A DNA stretch of 57,521 bases, taken from CAZJBS01 sp964544475 (GTDB lineage: Bacteria; CLD3; SB21). Below are positions 8,438-17,461 of this stretch, in pieces. Positions within the stretch are counted from its first letter, which is position 1; each line of letters starts with the position of its first letter. A model generated the notes under the pieces. That model saw only the letters and a program-made list of their open reading frames with translations, was not told the origin of the DNA and did no database searches. Where the stretch lies: positions 1-57,521 of the forward strand of contig CAZJBS010000019.1 in the NCBI GenBank assembly GCA_964544475.1, given 5' to 3'. A program made the translations under genes and the position numbers.

Positions 8438-10441
8438 ATGAAATCGTTACTGGGATTGGTCAGTCTGATCATGGTGGCAACAACCTGCGCGTGGGCTCAG
8501 GACCATGATGGGCTACAGGAACGCAAAAGCCTGATGATGAATGAACTGGCGCGAAAGAAGGACTTTTTCACGAAGATGGCGATGCCGGGCGATGTCCGGT
8601 ACGACGTCACGTACTATCAACTGGACATTGCCATCACTGCGACGCCAAACCCCAACTACGTCCGTGGCGCCGTGGTCATGAAGGCGTTTGCTCTTCAAGA
8701 CAGCCTTTCCGTCATCAACATGGATTTGAAAAATAACATGATCGTGGACTCGGTGAGGGTCGGCGGCGTGTCCTGCGCGTTCACCCGCTATTCGCTCAAT
8801 TTCGACATCACGCTTGATCACACGTACAACAGCGGCGATCTGCTGACCGTCGAAGTGTTTTACCGCGGCGTTCCGGGGAGTTCCGGCCTCGGCAGTTTCA
8901 CGTTTTCCACGCACGGATCCAAACCCTGGGTGTACACCCTGAGTGAACCGTACGGCGCGAAAGACTGGTGGCCGTGCAAGGATCATCCCAGCGACAAAGC
9001 CGACTCGATGGACATTTACATCACGTGCGATTCCACCCTCAAAGCCGGATCCAACGGCGTGCTCGTTTCGACGGTCAATAACGGCAATGGCACAAAGACG
9101 TTCCATTGGAAGGAACGCTATCCTATCACGACGTACCTCGTCGCGGTGACGCTTTCCAATTTTGTGGAGTTCACGCATTGGTTTCACTACACGGCGACGG
9201 ATTCCATGCCCATACTCAATTATGTTTTTTCGGAACACCTCGCCAACGCGCAAACCCAATTGGCGAGAGTGCCGACCATGCTCTCGATCTTTTCCAACCT
9301 GTTCGGCCTGTATCCTTTTGTGGCTGAAAAATACGGACATGTGGAATTCGGCTGGGACGGCGCCATGGAACACCAGACCATGACATCGACGATCACGTTT
9401 TCCGAGTACATCATCGCCCATGAACTGGGCCACCAGTGGTTTGGGGATATGATCACGTGCGCCAACTGGCACAATATCTGGATGAATGAAGGCTTTGCCA
9501 CATACAGCGAAGCGTTGTACGGGGAGGCCCGGTATGGCAAACCCACATATTGGTCCATCATGAATGGCAACATGAGTTCAGCCAAGAACGCGGTCGGATC
9601 CATTTTTGTCCAGGATACGACGGATGTGAATGGCCTTTTCGATGGGGCGCTTGTGTACGACAAAGGCTCCGTTGTGCTGCATATGCTGAGGCACGTGCTT
9701 GGAGACAGCGTCTTTTTTGACGCGATGTACGCCTACGCCAACGATCCGCGGTACCAACACGGCGCGGCCACGACGGAGGATTTTCAGGGCGTGTGCGAAG
9801 CGGTGTCCGGACAGGATCTGGATTATTTCTTTACCGAATGGATCTACGGTGAAAAATATCCCCTGTATCAGTATTGGTGGAGCAAACAGGCCGGCGCCAC
9901 CGGCGGATACGATGTGACGCTGGGCGTGACCCAGACCACGCAAACAAACAATCCCGTCTTCTATACGATGCCGATCGATTACAAGCTGAAGGCGACCGGC
10001 TGGGACACGACAATCACCGTCTTCAATGACCAGCAAACCCAGACCTTCACCTACAATGTTTCGCATCAGCCGACCACGGTGCTGTTTGATTCGTCGAGCT
10101 GGATACTGAGAACGGCCCAACAAATCGCGCCGCCGGTCGGCATCGAGGACGGTGTTCGCGCGGGACGCTACGCCCTGAACCAGAACCATCCGAATCCTTT
10201 CAACCCGACGACGACGATCACCTACCAGATACCCGGCGCCCATCGCGTGTCGTTGGTCATTTACAATGCGCTGGGACAGAAGGTCCGCGTGCTGGTGTCG
10301 GATCAGGAACAACAGGGCGACCAGACCGTGGTCTGGGATGGCAGGGATGATCTCGGAAGGGAATTGGCGGGTGGCGTTTATGTGTACCGCCTGACCGCCG
10401 GATCATTCACGGAATCCCGAAAAGCCGTTTTGCTGAAGTGA
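8438..10441 (+). CDS. M1-family aminopeptidase with T9SS sorting domain
   Basis: A 667-residue secreted zinc aminopeptidase. A signal peptide ending in CAWAQ is followed by an M1 N-terminal beta domain, the exopeptidase loop GAMEHQTMTS, and the zinc site HELGHQWFGD with the third ligand in NIWMNEGFATYSE. From about residue 580 the T9SS type A domain begins (NQNHPNPFNPTTTITY) and ends SRKAVLLK, so it should be released or anchored at the cell surface for peptide scavenging. The ATG at 8438 has AGGAG five bases upstream and begins the signal peptide. An ATG at 8417 in the same frame would place charged residues before it and is less likely. It differs from the peptidase at 1793 by having the secretion tail. 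Confidence 0.92.
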   Translation: MKSLLGLVSLIMVATTCAWAQDHDGLQERKSLMMNELARKKDFFTKMAMPGDVRYDVTYYQLDIAITATPNPNYVRGAVVMKAFALQDSLSVINMDLKNNMIVDSVRVGGVSCAFTRYSLNFDITLDHTYNSGDLLTVEVFYRGVPGSSGLGSFTFSTHGSKPWVYTLSEPYGAKDWWPCKDHPSDKADSMDIYITCDSTLKAGSNGVLVSTVNNGNGTKTFHWKERYPITTYLVAVTLSNFVEFTHWFHYTATDSMPILNYVFSEHLANAQTQLARVPTMLSIFSNLFGLYPFVAEKYGHVEFGWDGAMEHQTMTSTITFSEYIIAHELGHQWFGDMITCANWHNIWMNEGFATYSEALYGEARYGKPTYWSIMNGNMSSAKNAVGSIFVQDTTDVNGLFDGALVYDKGSVVLHMLRHVLGDSVFFDAMYAYANDPRYQHGAATTEDFQGVCEAVSGQDLDYFFTEWIYGEKYPLYQYWWSKQAGATGGYDVTLGVTQTTQTNNPVFYTMPIDYKLKATGWDTTITVFNDQQTQTFTYNVSHQPTTVLFDSSSWILRTAQQIAPPVGIEDGVRAGRYALNQNHPNPFNPTTTITYQIPGAHRVSLVIYNALGQKVRVLVSDQEQQGDQTVVWDGRDDLGRELAGGVYVYRLTAGSFTESRKAVLLK

Positions 10442-10449
10442 ATTCGGGG

Positions 10450-10531
10450 AAATTGAGAATTGAAAATTGAGAATTGAAAATTGAAAACCTAAACTGGTTT
10501 TCACCAATTCTCAATTTTCAATTCTCAATTT
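10450..10531. repeat. inverted repeat made of ATTGARA heptads, between convergent genes
   Basis: Five head-to-tail heptads of the form ATTGAGA/ATTGAAA run from 10452 to 10486. Their reverse complements run from about 10505 to 10529. The 25 bases 10452-10476 are an exact inverted copy of 10505-10529, and A-T pairs extend the stem to 27. The loop itself contains a perfect 7-base hairpin (GAAAACC at 10483-10489, GGTTTTC at 10496-10502). The element lies nine bases after one stop codon and abuts the other, so it can act as a two-way terminator. The heptad composition suggests a mobile or amplifying small repeat. Confidence 0.85.
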
Positions 10532-12643
10532 TTACTTGACGTAGATCTTCAGTTTGTCTCCGACCCGAACGGTGTTGGAAGCAAGCTTGTTCCACCGTTT
10601 GATGCTGCTGACTTCGACGCCGAACATGCGCGCTATGCTTGCCAGCGTGTCGTTGTCCTGCACCTCGTAAATTTTCAATCCGGCCTCTTCCTTGACTTCC
10701 GTCTTGGCTTTCTTTTTGGTGGCCTCGCGATATCCGGCGTCCGGGACGTACGTATCCACCCACAACGTCAACGTCTGTCCGGGATAAATGGGATCGCCGT
10801 AATAAAGGCCGTTCCAGTCGCGGATGTTCTGGGCCAGAATATTGTACCATTCGGCGATTTCACCGAGCGTATTGCCGGCCTCGACTTTGTAAAGAATCTT
10901 CTTCTTTCCGGCTTTTTCATCCTTTTTGGTTGTGGTGCCTCCGGATGTCGTATTGGCGCTGCCGGTATTCTTTCGGGTACCGCCGGTGATGGATCGGTTG
11001 CCGGACTCCTCCTGTTCGGTCCTCCTGGCGACGTAACCTTTGGGCGCGACCGGAATAAGGAGATACTGGCCGGTGATCAGGTTGGCGCCGCTTTTCAATT
11101 GGTTGGCCTGCATGATGGCCTTCATATCCGTGCCGAATTTATTGGCAATCACCGTGAGGTTCTCGCCATACTTGACCTGGTATCGTACCCAGGACCTTTT
11201 TTTGTCCTGCGGAATTTTCGCATAGTTCTCGACAAATCGCGCCCGGCTGCCCGAAGGAATTTTCAACAAATACGTGGTCGCCGTGGGCGGCGTGCACCAG
11301 CGCAACAGCGCCGGATTGAGATCGCGGACGCTGTCGACGGTCGATTGGACGCAGTCGGCAATCACCTGCAAATCCAGACACTCCGTCACCGTCACAGTAT
11401 CCACGACCCACGGCTCGTCCGTCGTCAACCGCAGGCCGTACTGGGATGGATTTTTGGCCAGCGTGGCGGTGGCGAGAAAATACGGCACGTAGTTCTTGGT
11501 CTCACGCGGCAGCTTGGTCATTTCCCAGTAATCGCGCGTGTTGTTTTTCTTGATGGCCCGGTTGACGCGTCCGGGGCCGGCATTGTACGCCGACAACGCG
11601 AGAAACCAGTCGCCGTACTCCAGGAAAAGATCCTTCAAGTGCCGTGCGGCGGCCTGCGTGCTGGCGTGCAGATCCTTGCGCTCATCCACCCACCAATCCA
11701 CGTTGAGGCCGTACATGCGGGCGGTCGCCGCGCCAAATTGCCAGAAGCCAACGGCGCGGGCCCGCGATTTGGCGGATGCGCTGAATCCGCTCTCGATCAT
11801 CGCGACGTAAATGAGGTCCTCGGGCAGGCCTTCCTTTCTAAGGACACTCTTGATGAAGGATTCATACCGTCCGAATTTCTGATACAACCCCTGTATCCAT
11901 TGGCCGTCGTAATTGCGAAGATACTGCATGTACTTCTCAACCCGTTCGTGCCCGATCGTGATCGGCACGTAATCAAGGGCATGACCTTTGGCGATGGGCG
12001 CCTGGATCTTTCCGTACGTATTCAGGCCGGACAAGCCGATGTCAAAAAAACTGAGCCGCGCCAGGACCTGTTGCCCGAAAACCGTTTCGTTGTATTCATT
12101 GCGCAATTCGAGGACGGCTTTGTAATTCTCCACAATCCCGGTGGCCAGCCAGTTGAGCGAATCCAATTTTCCGCTCGCCGGCGCGAGAAATCCCGCGTCG
12201 TCGCCGCCATTCTCATCGGACACAACCGGCAGGTCTAATCCGTTGAAGCCGTCGCCGTTGGTTTCGTCGTCGGCCCTGGCCATGATGTCGCCCAGCGCCA
12301 CGAGGGCATCGATGGTCTTTTCGTACTCGGAGCGGGCCGCCTCGCCGTCCTGATCGACGAACCAGAGGCGCAGGGCATGGGCGTACCCTTCCTTGACCCT
12401 GGCCACGGCCGCCGCTTCGTCGTCGGCCACCGGTTTGACGCCGCTTTCCATGTCGGTGAAATTGAGCGGAAGGAACTGCACATCTTCAGCGGCCGCCGAC
12501 ACGCTCAGCGAATCCGCCGCGACCGTATCCACCTGGACGGCCTGATGAGTCGTCTGAACGGATTCGCTCACCGGACGGGTCGATACACACCCGAAGAGCG
12601 TCATTCCGGCCAGACATCCCGCCGCCACCGTCGTTCGTTTCAT
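10532..12643 (-). CDS. MltD-like lytic transglycosylase lipoprotein with three LysM domains
   Basis: Cleaves peptidoglycan glycan strands to 1,6-anhydro-muropeptides. The 703-residue product starts with a lipoprotein signal whose lipobox is LFGC at residues 16-19, so it is an outer- or inner-membrane lipoprotein. The SLT catalytic domain sits mid-protein, with the catalytic glutamate in AMIESGFSASAKSRARAVGFWQF-type sequence and the conserved ALSAYNAGPGRV. Three LysM repeats follow in the C-terminal third (starting VRYQVKYGENL, LYKVEAGNTL and IYEVQDNDTL). The ATG at 12643 has AAGGAGAAAG before it. An upstream in-frame ATG would hide the lipobox signal. The third LysM ends directly at the stop codon next to the heptad inverted repeat. 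Confidence 0.92.
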   Translation of the reverse strand: MKRTTVAAGCLAGMTLFGCVSTRPVSESVQTTHQAVQVDTVAADSLSVSAAAEDVQFLPLNFTDMESGVKPVADDEAAAVARVKEGYAHALRLWFVDQDGEAARSEYEKTIDALVALGDIMARADDETNGDGFNGLDLPVVSDENGGDDAGFLAPASGKLDSLNWLATGIVENYKAVLELRNEYNETVFGQQVLARLSFFDIGLSGLNTYGKIQAPIAKGHALDYVPITIGHERVEKYMQYLRNYDGQWIQGLYQKFGRYESFIKSVLRKEGLPEDLIYVAMIESGFSASAKSRARAVGFWQFGAATARMYGLNVDWWVDERKDLHASTQAAARHLKDLFLEYGDWFLALSAYNAGPGRVNRAIKKNNTRDYWEMTKLPRETKNYVPYFLATATLAKNPSQYGLRLTTDEPWVVDTVTVTECLDLQVIADCVQSTVDSVRDLNPALLRWCTPPTATTYLLKIPSGSRARFVENYAKIPQDKKRSWVRYQVKYGENLTVIANKFGTDMKAIMQANQLKSGANLITGQYLLIPVAPKGYVARRTEQEESGNRSITGGTRKNTGSANTTSGGTTTKKDEKAGKKKILYKVEAGNTLGEIAEWYNILAQNIRDWNGLYYGDPIYPGQTLTLWVDTYVPDAGYREATKKKAKTEVKEEAGLKIYEVQDNDTLASIARMFGVEVSSIKRWNKLASNTVRVGDKLKIYVK

Positions 12644-12670
12644 CGCTTTCTCCTTTTCTTGAAGCGCGGC

Positions 12671-12699
12671 AATATAACCCGTGACCCCAGTAATGTCAA
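12671..12699 (-). promoter_or_regulatory. sigma-70-type promoter for the transglycosylase
   Basis: Reading the minus strand: TTGACA (12699-12694), 17-base spacer, TATATT (12676-12671), 28 bases before the start codon. Confidence 0.75.
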
Positions 12700-12732
12700 T
12701 GGATTTGCACAATCAAAGGAGATGCGAATCGT

Positions 12733-14790
12733 CTATCGTAGAAACCGCAGGACAAACGTGGTGCCCTCCTGCCGCTTGCTGTGCACGGAATATTCGATGC
12801 CGTGACGTTCGAGGATGTCATGCACGACCACGAGCCCCAGGCCGGAACCCTTCGCCTTGGTTGAATAGAACGGGTCGAAAATTTTCTTCAGTTGATCGTC
12901 GTCCATGCCCTCCCCGGTATCCTGAATGGAGAGTTGAACATGGGCATCGTCCTGCCACAACCGCAGAAAGAGCTGCCCGCCGCCGGACATGGCCTCCGCC
13001 GCGTTGATCAGAATATTCAGCAGGGCCTGCATCATCTGGTTACCGTCAAACTCGACGTCCGGGGGTGGTTCGGCGTAGTCTTTGATGATGTCGATATTGG
13101 CCTGGTCAAACCGGTCGCGGACCAGCGTCAGCGCATTTTCCAATACGGGCAGGATGGGCTGGCGGATCTTCACCGGATCCGTCGAACGGGCATACGTGAG
13201 TGTGTTGTTCAGAATGCGTTCGAGGCGCAGCGCTTCGTCGAGAATGACGCGCAGGTATTCTTCGTTCTGTTGCAGATGTTTGCGGTCGAGAATCATCCGC
13301 GCAAATCCGCCGATGGCCACCAGCGGATTCCGGATCTCATGGGCCATGCGCGCCGACAATTCGCCGATCGCCGCGAGCTTTTCGGAACGGATCAATTTTT
13401 CCTGGCTGCTCTGCAGGGCCTGATGTGCCTCTTCGAGTTCCTCCAGTTTATTCTGCAGTTTTTCGTACAGCACCGCGTTCTCGATCGCGCCGCTGATCTG
13501 GTAGGCAAACACCTTGAGGGTTTCCATGTCCTGGTTGGTGATCGCGCGGCCGGTGATCGAATTGTCGACGACCATGATCCCCAGCGTCTGCTTGGAAACC
13601 AGGGGTACGATGGCGAGATGCGTGGTCTCAAAGGCGCGCCGGACAAAGTCCGTCAGGAACGGCGAATCGGACCGGATGCAAAGGCCTTCGCCCGTTGAGA
13701 CCACGTGATGAAAGGGCAGATAATCCGCCTTGTCCTTTTCGGTCAGCGGGATCTGAAGCGCCGCAATCATCTGGTTGACTTTGAAATCCTTGCCACCGTG
13801 CGCCGCTTTGTACGTCTGCAATATTTCTTCCAGCGACAACGCCTTTTGTGACAACTCGCTCCACAACAGGCCCGCTTCATGAGGGTCGGACGGACCAATG
13901 GCCTTCTGACCGATCAGGGCGGTCCGGTCGTCATTCATCAGGAAAAGGAACGCCCGGTTGAAGCGGAACCCCTCGCCCGCCGTCGTGGCCACGAGGATCA
14001 TATTGATAATATCGTCGATATTCAGCGTGGCGTGAACCAGAGCGCTGATCTGGTTGATCTTGGACAGGTTGTCCAGCGTGCGCTTGATCTCGTCTTCCAG
14101 ATTCTTTTGTCGCGTGCGATCGCGAAGGGTCATCACCGTTTCCTGCGCGCCGGTTCGTTCATTCCGCACCAGCGTGAACGTCACTTCACAATGCAGTTCC
14201 TGACCGTCTTTTGTGACGCACCGGACAAAAAGTGGATGGGTCGGAACGGGGCCCTGTACATACGATGCCAGCGTATCTTCGAAAGGCGTTTCCGCATGAA
14301 AGAGGACATCCACCGGGCGGTCGAGGATGTCGTTCTCCTCGTATCCAAAAATCGATTCGGCGCCACGGTTCCAGGAGACAATACGCGACGCCGGGTCGAG
14401 CGTCAGGATCGCGTCCGGAAAATTTCGCGTGATTTCGGCCAGTTTGTTGCGTTCTTCGCTGATGGCCTGTTCGGCAGTCACCTTTTCCGTGATGTCAAAA
14501 GAGAGTTTGAGGATCAGGCGCCCGCCCCCGTTCTCGCGGATAATCGGGATGTAGATGCTCTCGATGTACTGCGATGGGCCATTCTCCCCGGGTATTTGCC
14601 GCGTTTCGGTCCGTATGGCGTTGGACTCGAAACAGTTGCGTATCAACGCCTTGTCCGGTGAGGCGATGGCGTGGAACTGGTGATGAATGCTGTCCCACAA
14701 CCAGTCGACGTCCTCGTCCGGGATCAATATCTGGCCGTCGACCTTCTCAAGCGACGCGATCAGTTCCTGAATGGACAACTGGTTCAGCAT
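12733..14790 (-). CDS. PAS-GAF sensor histidine kinase
   Basis: A 685-residue kinase without obvious membrane spans, so probably cytosolic. Residues about 1-105 resemble a PAS-like input domain ending ISFDITE-type sequence (LILKLSFDITEK). A second PAS covers about 115-235 (FPDAILTLDPASRIVSWNRGAESIFGY), a GAF domain about 250-440, and a coiled coil leads into the kinase. The H-box is AHEIRNPLVAIGG, the N-box NILINAAEAM, and the ATP lid has DTGEGM, FDPFYSTKAKGSGLGL and a final G-rich box. The architecture is NtrB/AtoS-like. It follows AmrS by only nine bases, which suggests co-transcription with folate genes. No response regulator is nearby, so the partner is unknown. Confidence 0.9.
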   Translation of the reverse strand: MLNQLSIQELIASLEKVDGQILIPDEDVDWLWDSIHHQFHAIASPDKALIRNCFESNAIRTETRQIPGENGPSQYIESIYIPIIRENGGGRLILKLSFDITEKVTAEQAISEERNKLAEITRNFPDAILTLDPASRIVSWNRGAESIFGYEENDILDRPVDVLFHAETPFEDTLASYVQGPVPTHPLFVRCVTKDGQELHCEVTFTLVRNERTGAQETVMTLRDRTRQKNLEDEIKRTLDNLSKINQISALVHATLNIDDIINMILVATTAGEGFRFNRAFLFLMNDDRTALIGQKAIGPSDPHEAGLLWSELSQKALSLEEILQTYKAAHGGKDFKVNQMIAALQIPLTEKDKADYLPFHHVVSTGEGLCIRSDSPFLTDFVRRAFETTHLAIVPLVSKQTLGIMVVDNSITGRAITNQDMETLKVFAYQISGAIENAVLYEKLQNKLEELEEAHQALQSSQEKLIRSEKLAAIGELSARMAHEIRNPLVAIGGFARMILDRKHLQQNEEYLRVILDEALRLERILNNTLTYARSTDPVKIRQPILPVLENALTLVRDRFDQANIDIIKDYAEPPPDVEFDGNQMMQALLNILINAAEAMSGGGQLFLRLWQDDAHVQLSIQDTGEGMDDDQLKKIFDPFYSTKAKGSGLGLVVVHDILERHGIEYSVHSKRQEGTTFVLRFLR

Positions 14791-14799
14791 GGCGCGGTC

Positions 14800-15843
14800 T
14801 CAGTTCCAAAATCCGGGAATGCGTTGCCGGCACGTCGGGCAATGGCCGTCGTCGAGAAGGTTTTTCAGAATGTGGAATCCGCGCCGTTCGACGAGCAGGG
14901 TGGAACAGCCGGGGCAGTAGGTGTTTTCCCAATGCGCCGTTTCGCCGGGCAGGTTGCCGGCATAAACAAAATGCAGGCCTTCTTCGCGGCCGATGTGCGC
15001 CGCGCGAAGCAGGGTCGCCGCCGGCGTGTCCTCGGGTTCGGTCATCTTGTAATCCTGGTGGAAGGCCGTCACGTGCCAGGGTATGTCCGCTGAAATGGCA
15101 ACGAGAAAACGCGCGATGTCCCGTAATTCGTCGTCCGAATCGTTGAAACCTGGCACGACCAGCGTGACAATCTCAATCCAGAAACCGCGTTCGTACAGTC
15201 CGCGAATCGAGTCCAGGACCGTTTGAAGACGCGTGCCCAACTGCCGGTACTTCCGGTCATTGAATCCTTTCAGGTCGACTTTATAGAGGTCGACGTACGG
15301 TCTCAGGAAGTCGAGGACTTCGGGCGTCGCGTTGCCGTTCGACACGTACGAACACACCAGGCCCTTCGGTTTGGCTTCCGCGAATACCTCGACGGCCCAT
15401 TCCGATGTGATCAGCGGTTCGTTGTACGTGCTTGTGATCACCCGGGCTTTGTGTGAGAGCGCCCATTGTACGAGCTGGGAAGGTCGGATCGGTGAGGCGG
15501 CACCGCCGGCGTCCGGATCCTGTAGAGCCTGGGAAGTGATCCAGTTCTGGCAATACGCGCAGTGAAGGTCGCAGCCCAGCATGCCGAAGCTGAGCGCCCT
15601 GGCGCCGGGGTACGCATGGAAGAACGGCTTCTTCTCGATCGGATCGATCTGCACGCCCGCCGTGTAACCGCCGGGCACCATGAGAACGCCGTTTTGATTG
15701 AAACGGATCTTGCAGATGCCTTCGCGCCCGTCGCGCAACCGGCAGCGATGACCGCAGGCGAAGCATTCCAGCCTGCCGTCGTCCGTCCGGCGGTACAGGG
15801 CGCCTTCACGGGTCATGGTGTGGAGTGTGTCGCGCAGCGTCAT
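14800..15843 (-). CDS. amrS: AmmeMemoRadiSam-system radical SAM enzyme
   Basis: A 347-residue radical SAM protein of the AmrS family (formerly PflA-like), whose substrate is still unknown. The iron-sulfur motif is CDLHCAYCQNW (CxxxCxxC). A cysteine-rich N-terminus (CFACGHRCRLRDGREGIC) and a C-terminal zinc-ribbon-like pair (CPGC ... HCPTC, ending IPGFWN) are typical of the family. The family usually co-occurs with AMMECR1 and MEMO1 homologs, and neither is in this window. The ATG at 15843 has AGGAGG seven bases upstream. A TTG six bases further out would lie inside that spacer and is rejected. It is 27 bases after the deoxynucleoside kinase homolog, inside a minus-strand folate operon. Confidence 0.9.
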   Translation of the reverse strand: MTLRDTLHTMTREGALYRRTDDGRLECFACGHRCRLRDGREGICKIRFNQNGVLMVPGGYTAGVQIDPIEKKPFFHAYPGARALSFGMLGCDLHCAYCQNWITSQALQDPDAGGAASPIRPSQLVQWALSHKARVITSTYNEPLITSEWAVEVFAEAKPKGLVCSYVSNGNATPEVLDFLRPYVDLYKVDLKGFNDRKYRQLGTRLQTVLDSIRGLYERGFWIEIVTLVVPGFNDSDDELRDIARFLVAISADIPWHVTAFHQDYKMTEPEDTPAATLLRAAHIGREEGLHFVYAGNLPGETAHWENTYCPGCSTLLVERRGFHILKNLLDDGHCPTCRQRIPGFWN

Positions 15844-15870
15844 GGGCAAGCCTCCTTTCGCCGCCGTCCG

Positions 15871-16548
15871 TCAGAGCAGGCGGTCCCCGGTCGAACCGGC
15901 CGGGTTGTAAAATCCGATGCCGGCCGTGTGTTTCTGAATGCGGGACCACAAGGCCTCGGTCTGGATGCGGTCACCCCCATCCAGCTGGTTGGCATTGACG
16001 ATGAGAACCGGACACCACGCAAAATGGAGGAAGAACTGGTTGAACTCGTTGTTCAACTGCAGAATGTACTCCTCGTCAAACGCTTCCCGCCTGCGAGCCC
16101 CCTTCTTGATATCATAACTGGCGTGCAATTTTTCCAATATTCTTTCGGGGTTGCTCTGGAGGTAGACAATGACGTCCGGCACAACAATGTCCTTTTCCAT
16201 GTGATCCATAAGGACGTCGTAGATGGCGAGGTCTTCGGCCGGCAGTTTGAGAGTGGCATGGATCCGATCCGCGTAAAACAGGTAGTCCGCCACCACGCAG
16301 TCGTGGAACATCTCCGTCTGCCAGAGTTGTTTTTGGGTCTTGTACCGGTCGATCAGCCGGAGGACGTGCTTTTTGAGAAGATAATCCCCGGGATCCGAAC
16401 TGTTGAAGTCGATCATCGGCGAGGCGCTCATTTCATCCAGCACCGGCCGCGCATCGATGTGGCCGGACAACGTGCGCGCCAGCGTCGTGCTGTCACGGCG
16501 GATGATGCCTTCGATGGCGATGAAGCGTATGTGTGAAGCGTCCGGCAT
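15871..16548 (-). CDS. deoxynucleoside kinase homolog lacking the P-loop
   Basis: A 225-residue member of the deoxyadenosine/deoxyguanosine kinase family, recognisable from IAIEG at the N-terminus, IDRYKTQKQL, DYLFYADRIHA, DVIVYLQSNPERILEKL and EEYILQLNNEFNQFF. In active members the sequence after IEG is a Walker A of the form NIGAGK(S/T)T. Here it reads IIRRDSTT, so both P-loop glycines and the catalytic lysine are gone. The glutamine-bearing segment that reads the base and the arginine-rich lid also look altered (YLLKKHVLRLIDRY, HASYDIKKGARRRE). The frame is intact and well spaced between folK (three bases) and amrS, so this is not simple decay. A regulatory or nucleotide-binding role is possible. 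Enzymatic activity is doubtful. Confidence 0.8.
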   Translation of the reverse strand: MPDASHIRFIAIEGIIRRDSTTLARTLSGHIDARPVLDEMSASPMIDFNSSDPGDYLLKKHVLRLIDRYKTQKQLWQTEMFHDCVVADYLFYADRIHATLKLPAEDLAIYDVLMDHMEKDIVVPDVIVYLQSNPERILEKLHASYDIKKGARRREAFDEEYILQLNNEFNQFFLHFAWCPVLIVNANQLDGGDRIQTEALWSRIQKHTAGIGFYNPAGSTGDRLL

Positions 16549-16551
16549 GAC

Positions 16552-17064
16552 CTATCCTGCGATGAGCGTGGCGGGACGGCCGGAGAGGCGGCGAACCCGG
16601 TGAGGGTCGTTCAGATCATCCAGCAGAGACGCCATGTCCTTTTTCCGTAAAGGGCACTGCCGATCTGGCGCAATCTCACACAATGGCGCCAGCACAAACC
16701 GCCGTTCGTGATACAGCGGATGCGGTATCGTCAACCCGGGTTGACTCACGACCAGATCGTCGTAGAGGATCATATCAATATCGATGATGCGCGGTCCCCA
16801 TTTCTTGCGCCGATGACGGCCCATGGCTTCCTCAATCTCCAGGACCCGGGCCAGGAGATTTTCCGGCGACTCGTGGGTGTGCAATTCGGCGGCCAGGTTC
16901 AAAAAATCGGACTGGGTTTCGAATCCCACCGGTTCCGTTTCGTAGACGCCCGACACGTGCGCCAGGTGACCGAAGCCCGCCAGCCGCTGCAACGCTTCGC
17001 GAAGGTGGCCCGGACGGTCGCCGAGATTCGATCCCAGACTGAGCAAGACGCTATGGGGTTTCAT
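16552..17064 (-). CDS. folK: 6-hydroxymethyl-7,8-dihydropterin pyrophosphokinase
   Basis: Transfers pyrophosphate from ATP to 6-hydroxymethyl-7,8-dihydropterin in folate synthesis. The 170 residues include the signatures LSLGSNLGDRPGHL, GVYETEPVGFETQSDFLN, the HPPK motif WGPRIIDIDMILYDD, and IPHPLYHERRFVLAPLCEIAP. Its ATG overlaps the folB stop (ATGA), so the two consecutive folate enzymes are translationally coupled. The deoxynucleoside kinase homolog begins three bases after its stop, a pairing also known from Chlorobi and Ignavibacteria, where folK and a deoxynucleoside kinase often travel together. Confidence 0.95.
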   Translation of the reverse strand: MKPHSVLLSLGSNLGDRPGHLREALQRLAGFGHLAHVSGVYETEPVGFETQSDFLNLAAELHTHESPENLLARVLEIEEAMGRHRRKKWGPRIIDIDMILYDDLVVSQPGLTIPHPLYHERRFVLAPLCEIAPDRQCPLRKKDMASLLDDLNDPHRVRRLSGRPATLIAG

Positions 17065-17426
17065 GGCCTGGTCTTGTAACGTGTGGTTTGGACTTCGACG
17101 TGATCGATCGATCCCCGGATCGGTACACTGGGTTTTCGCACCCGAACCGTCACCTCGTTGATGTCGAAATCGGCCAGCAGCCGTTCGGCGATGTGAAAGG
17201 CCAGCGCCTCGATCAGGTAATATTTCTTCTCGGTGACCGCCTTGTGAATATGATCGTACACCGTACTGTAGTCGACGGCCCGGTCCAGACGGTCGGACAC
17301 GGCCGCGGCCTCAAAATGGCAACCCATCTCCACATCCACTTCAAAACGCTGTCCCAGGGCCCGCTCCGCTTCCTGGGCGCCGTGATGACCGTAAAAAACC
17401 ATGTTGACCAGACGGATGTAATCCAT
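17061..17426 (-). CDS. folB: dihydroneopterin aldolase
   Basis: Converts 7,8-dihydroneopterin to 6-hydroxymethyl-7,8-dihydropterin and glycolaldehyde, one step before FolK. The 121-residue product has the family features VFYGHHGAQEAERALGQRF, VDYSTVYDHIHKAV, YYLIEALAFHIAERLL and VRVRKPSVPIRG. The ATG at 17426 has GGAG seven bases upstream. The in-frame ATG at 17441 lacks a site, and the very long upstream open frame belongs to the opposite-strand ppa region. First gene of the minus-strand folate operon, divergent from ppa. Confidence 0.93.
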   Translation of the reverse strand: MDYIRLVNMVFYGHHGAQEAERALGQRFEVDVEMGCHFEAAAVSDRLDRAVDYSTVYDHIHKAVTEKKYYLIEALAFHIAERLLADFDINEVTVRVRKPSVPIRGSIDHVEVQTTRYKTRP

Positions 17427-17461
17427 CGATTGCTCCAGCATGCTTTCAATTCGATGGCCAA

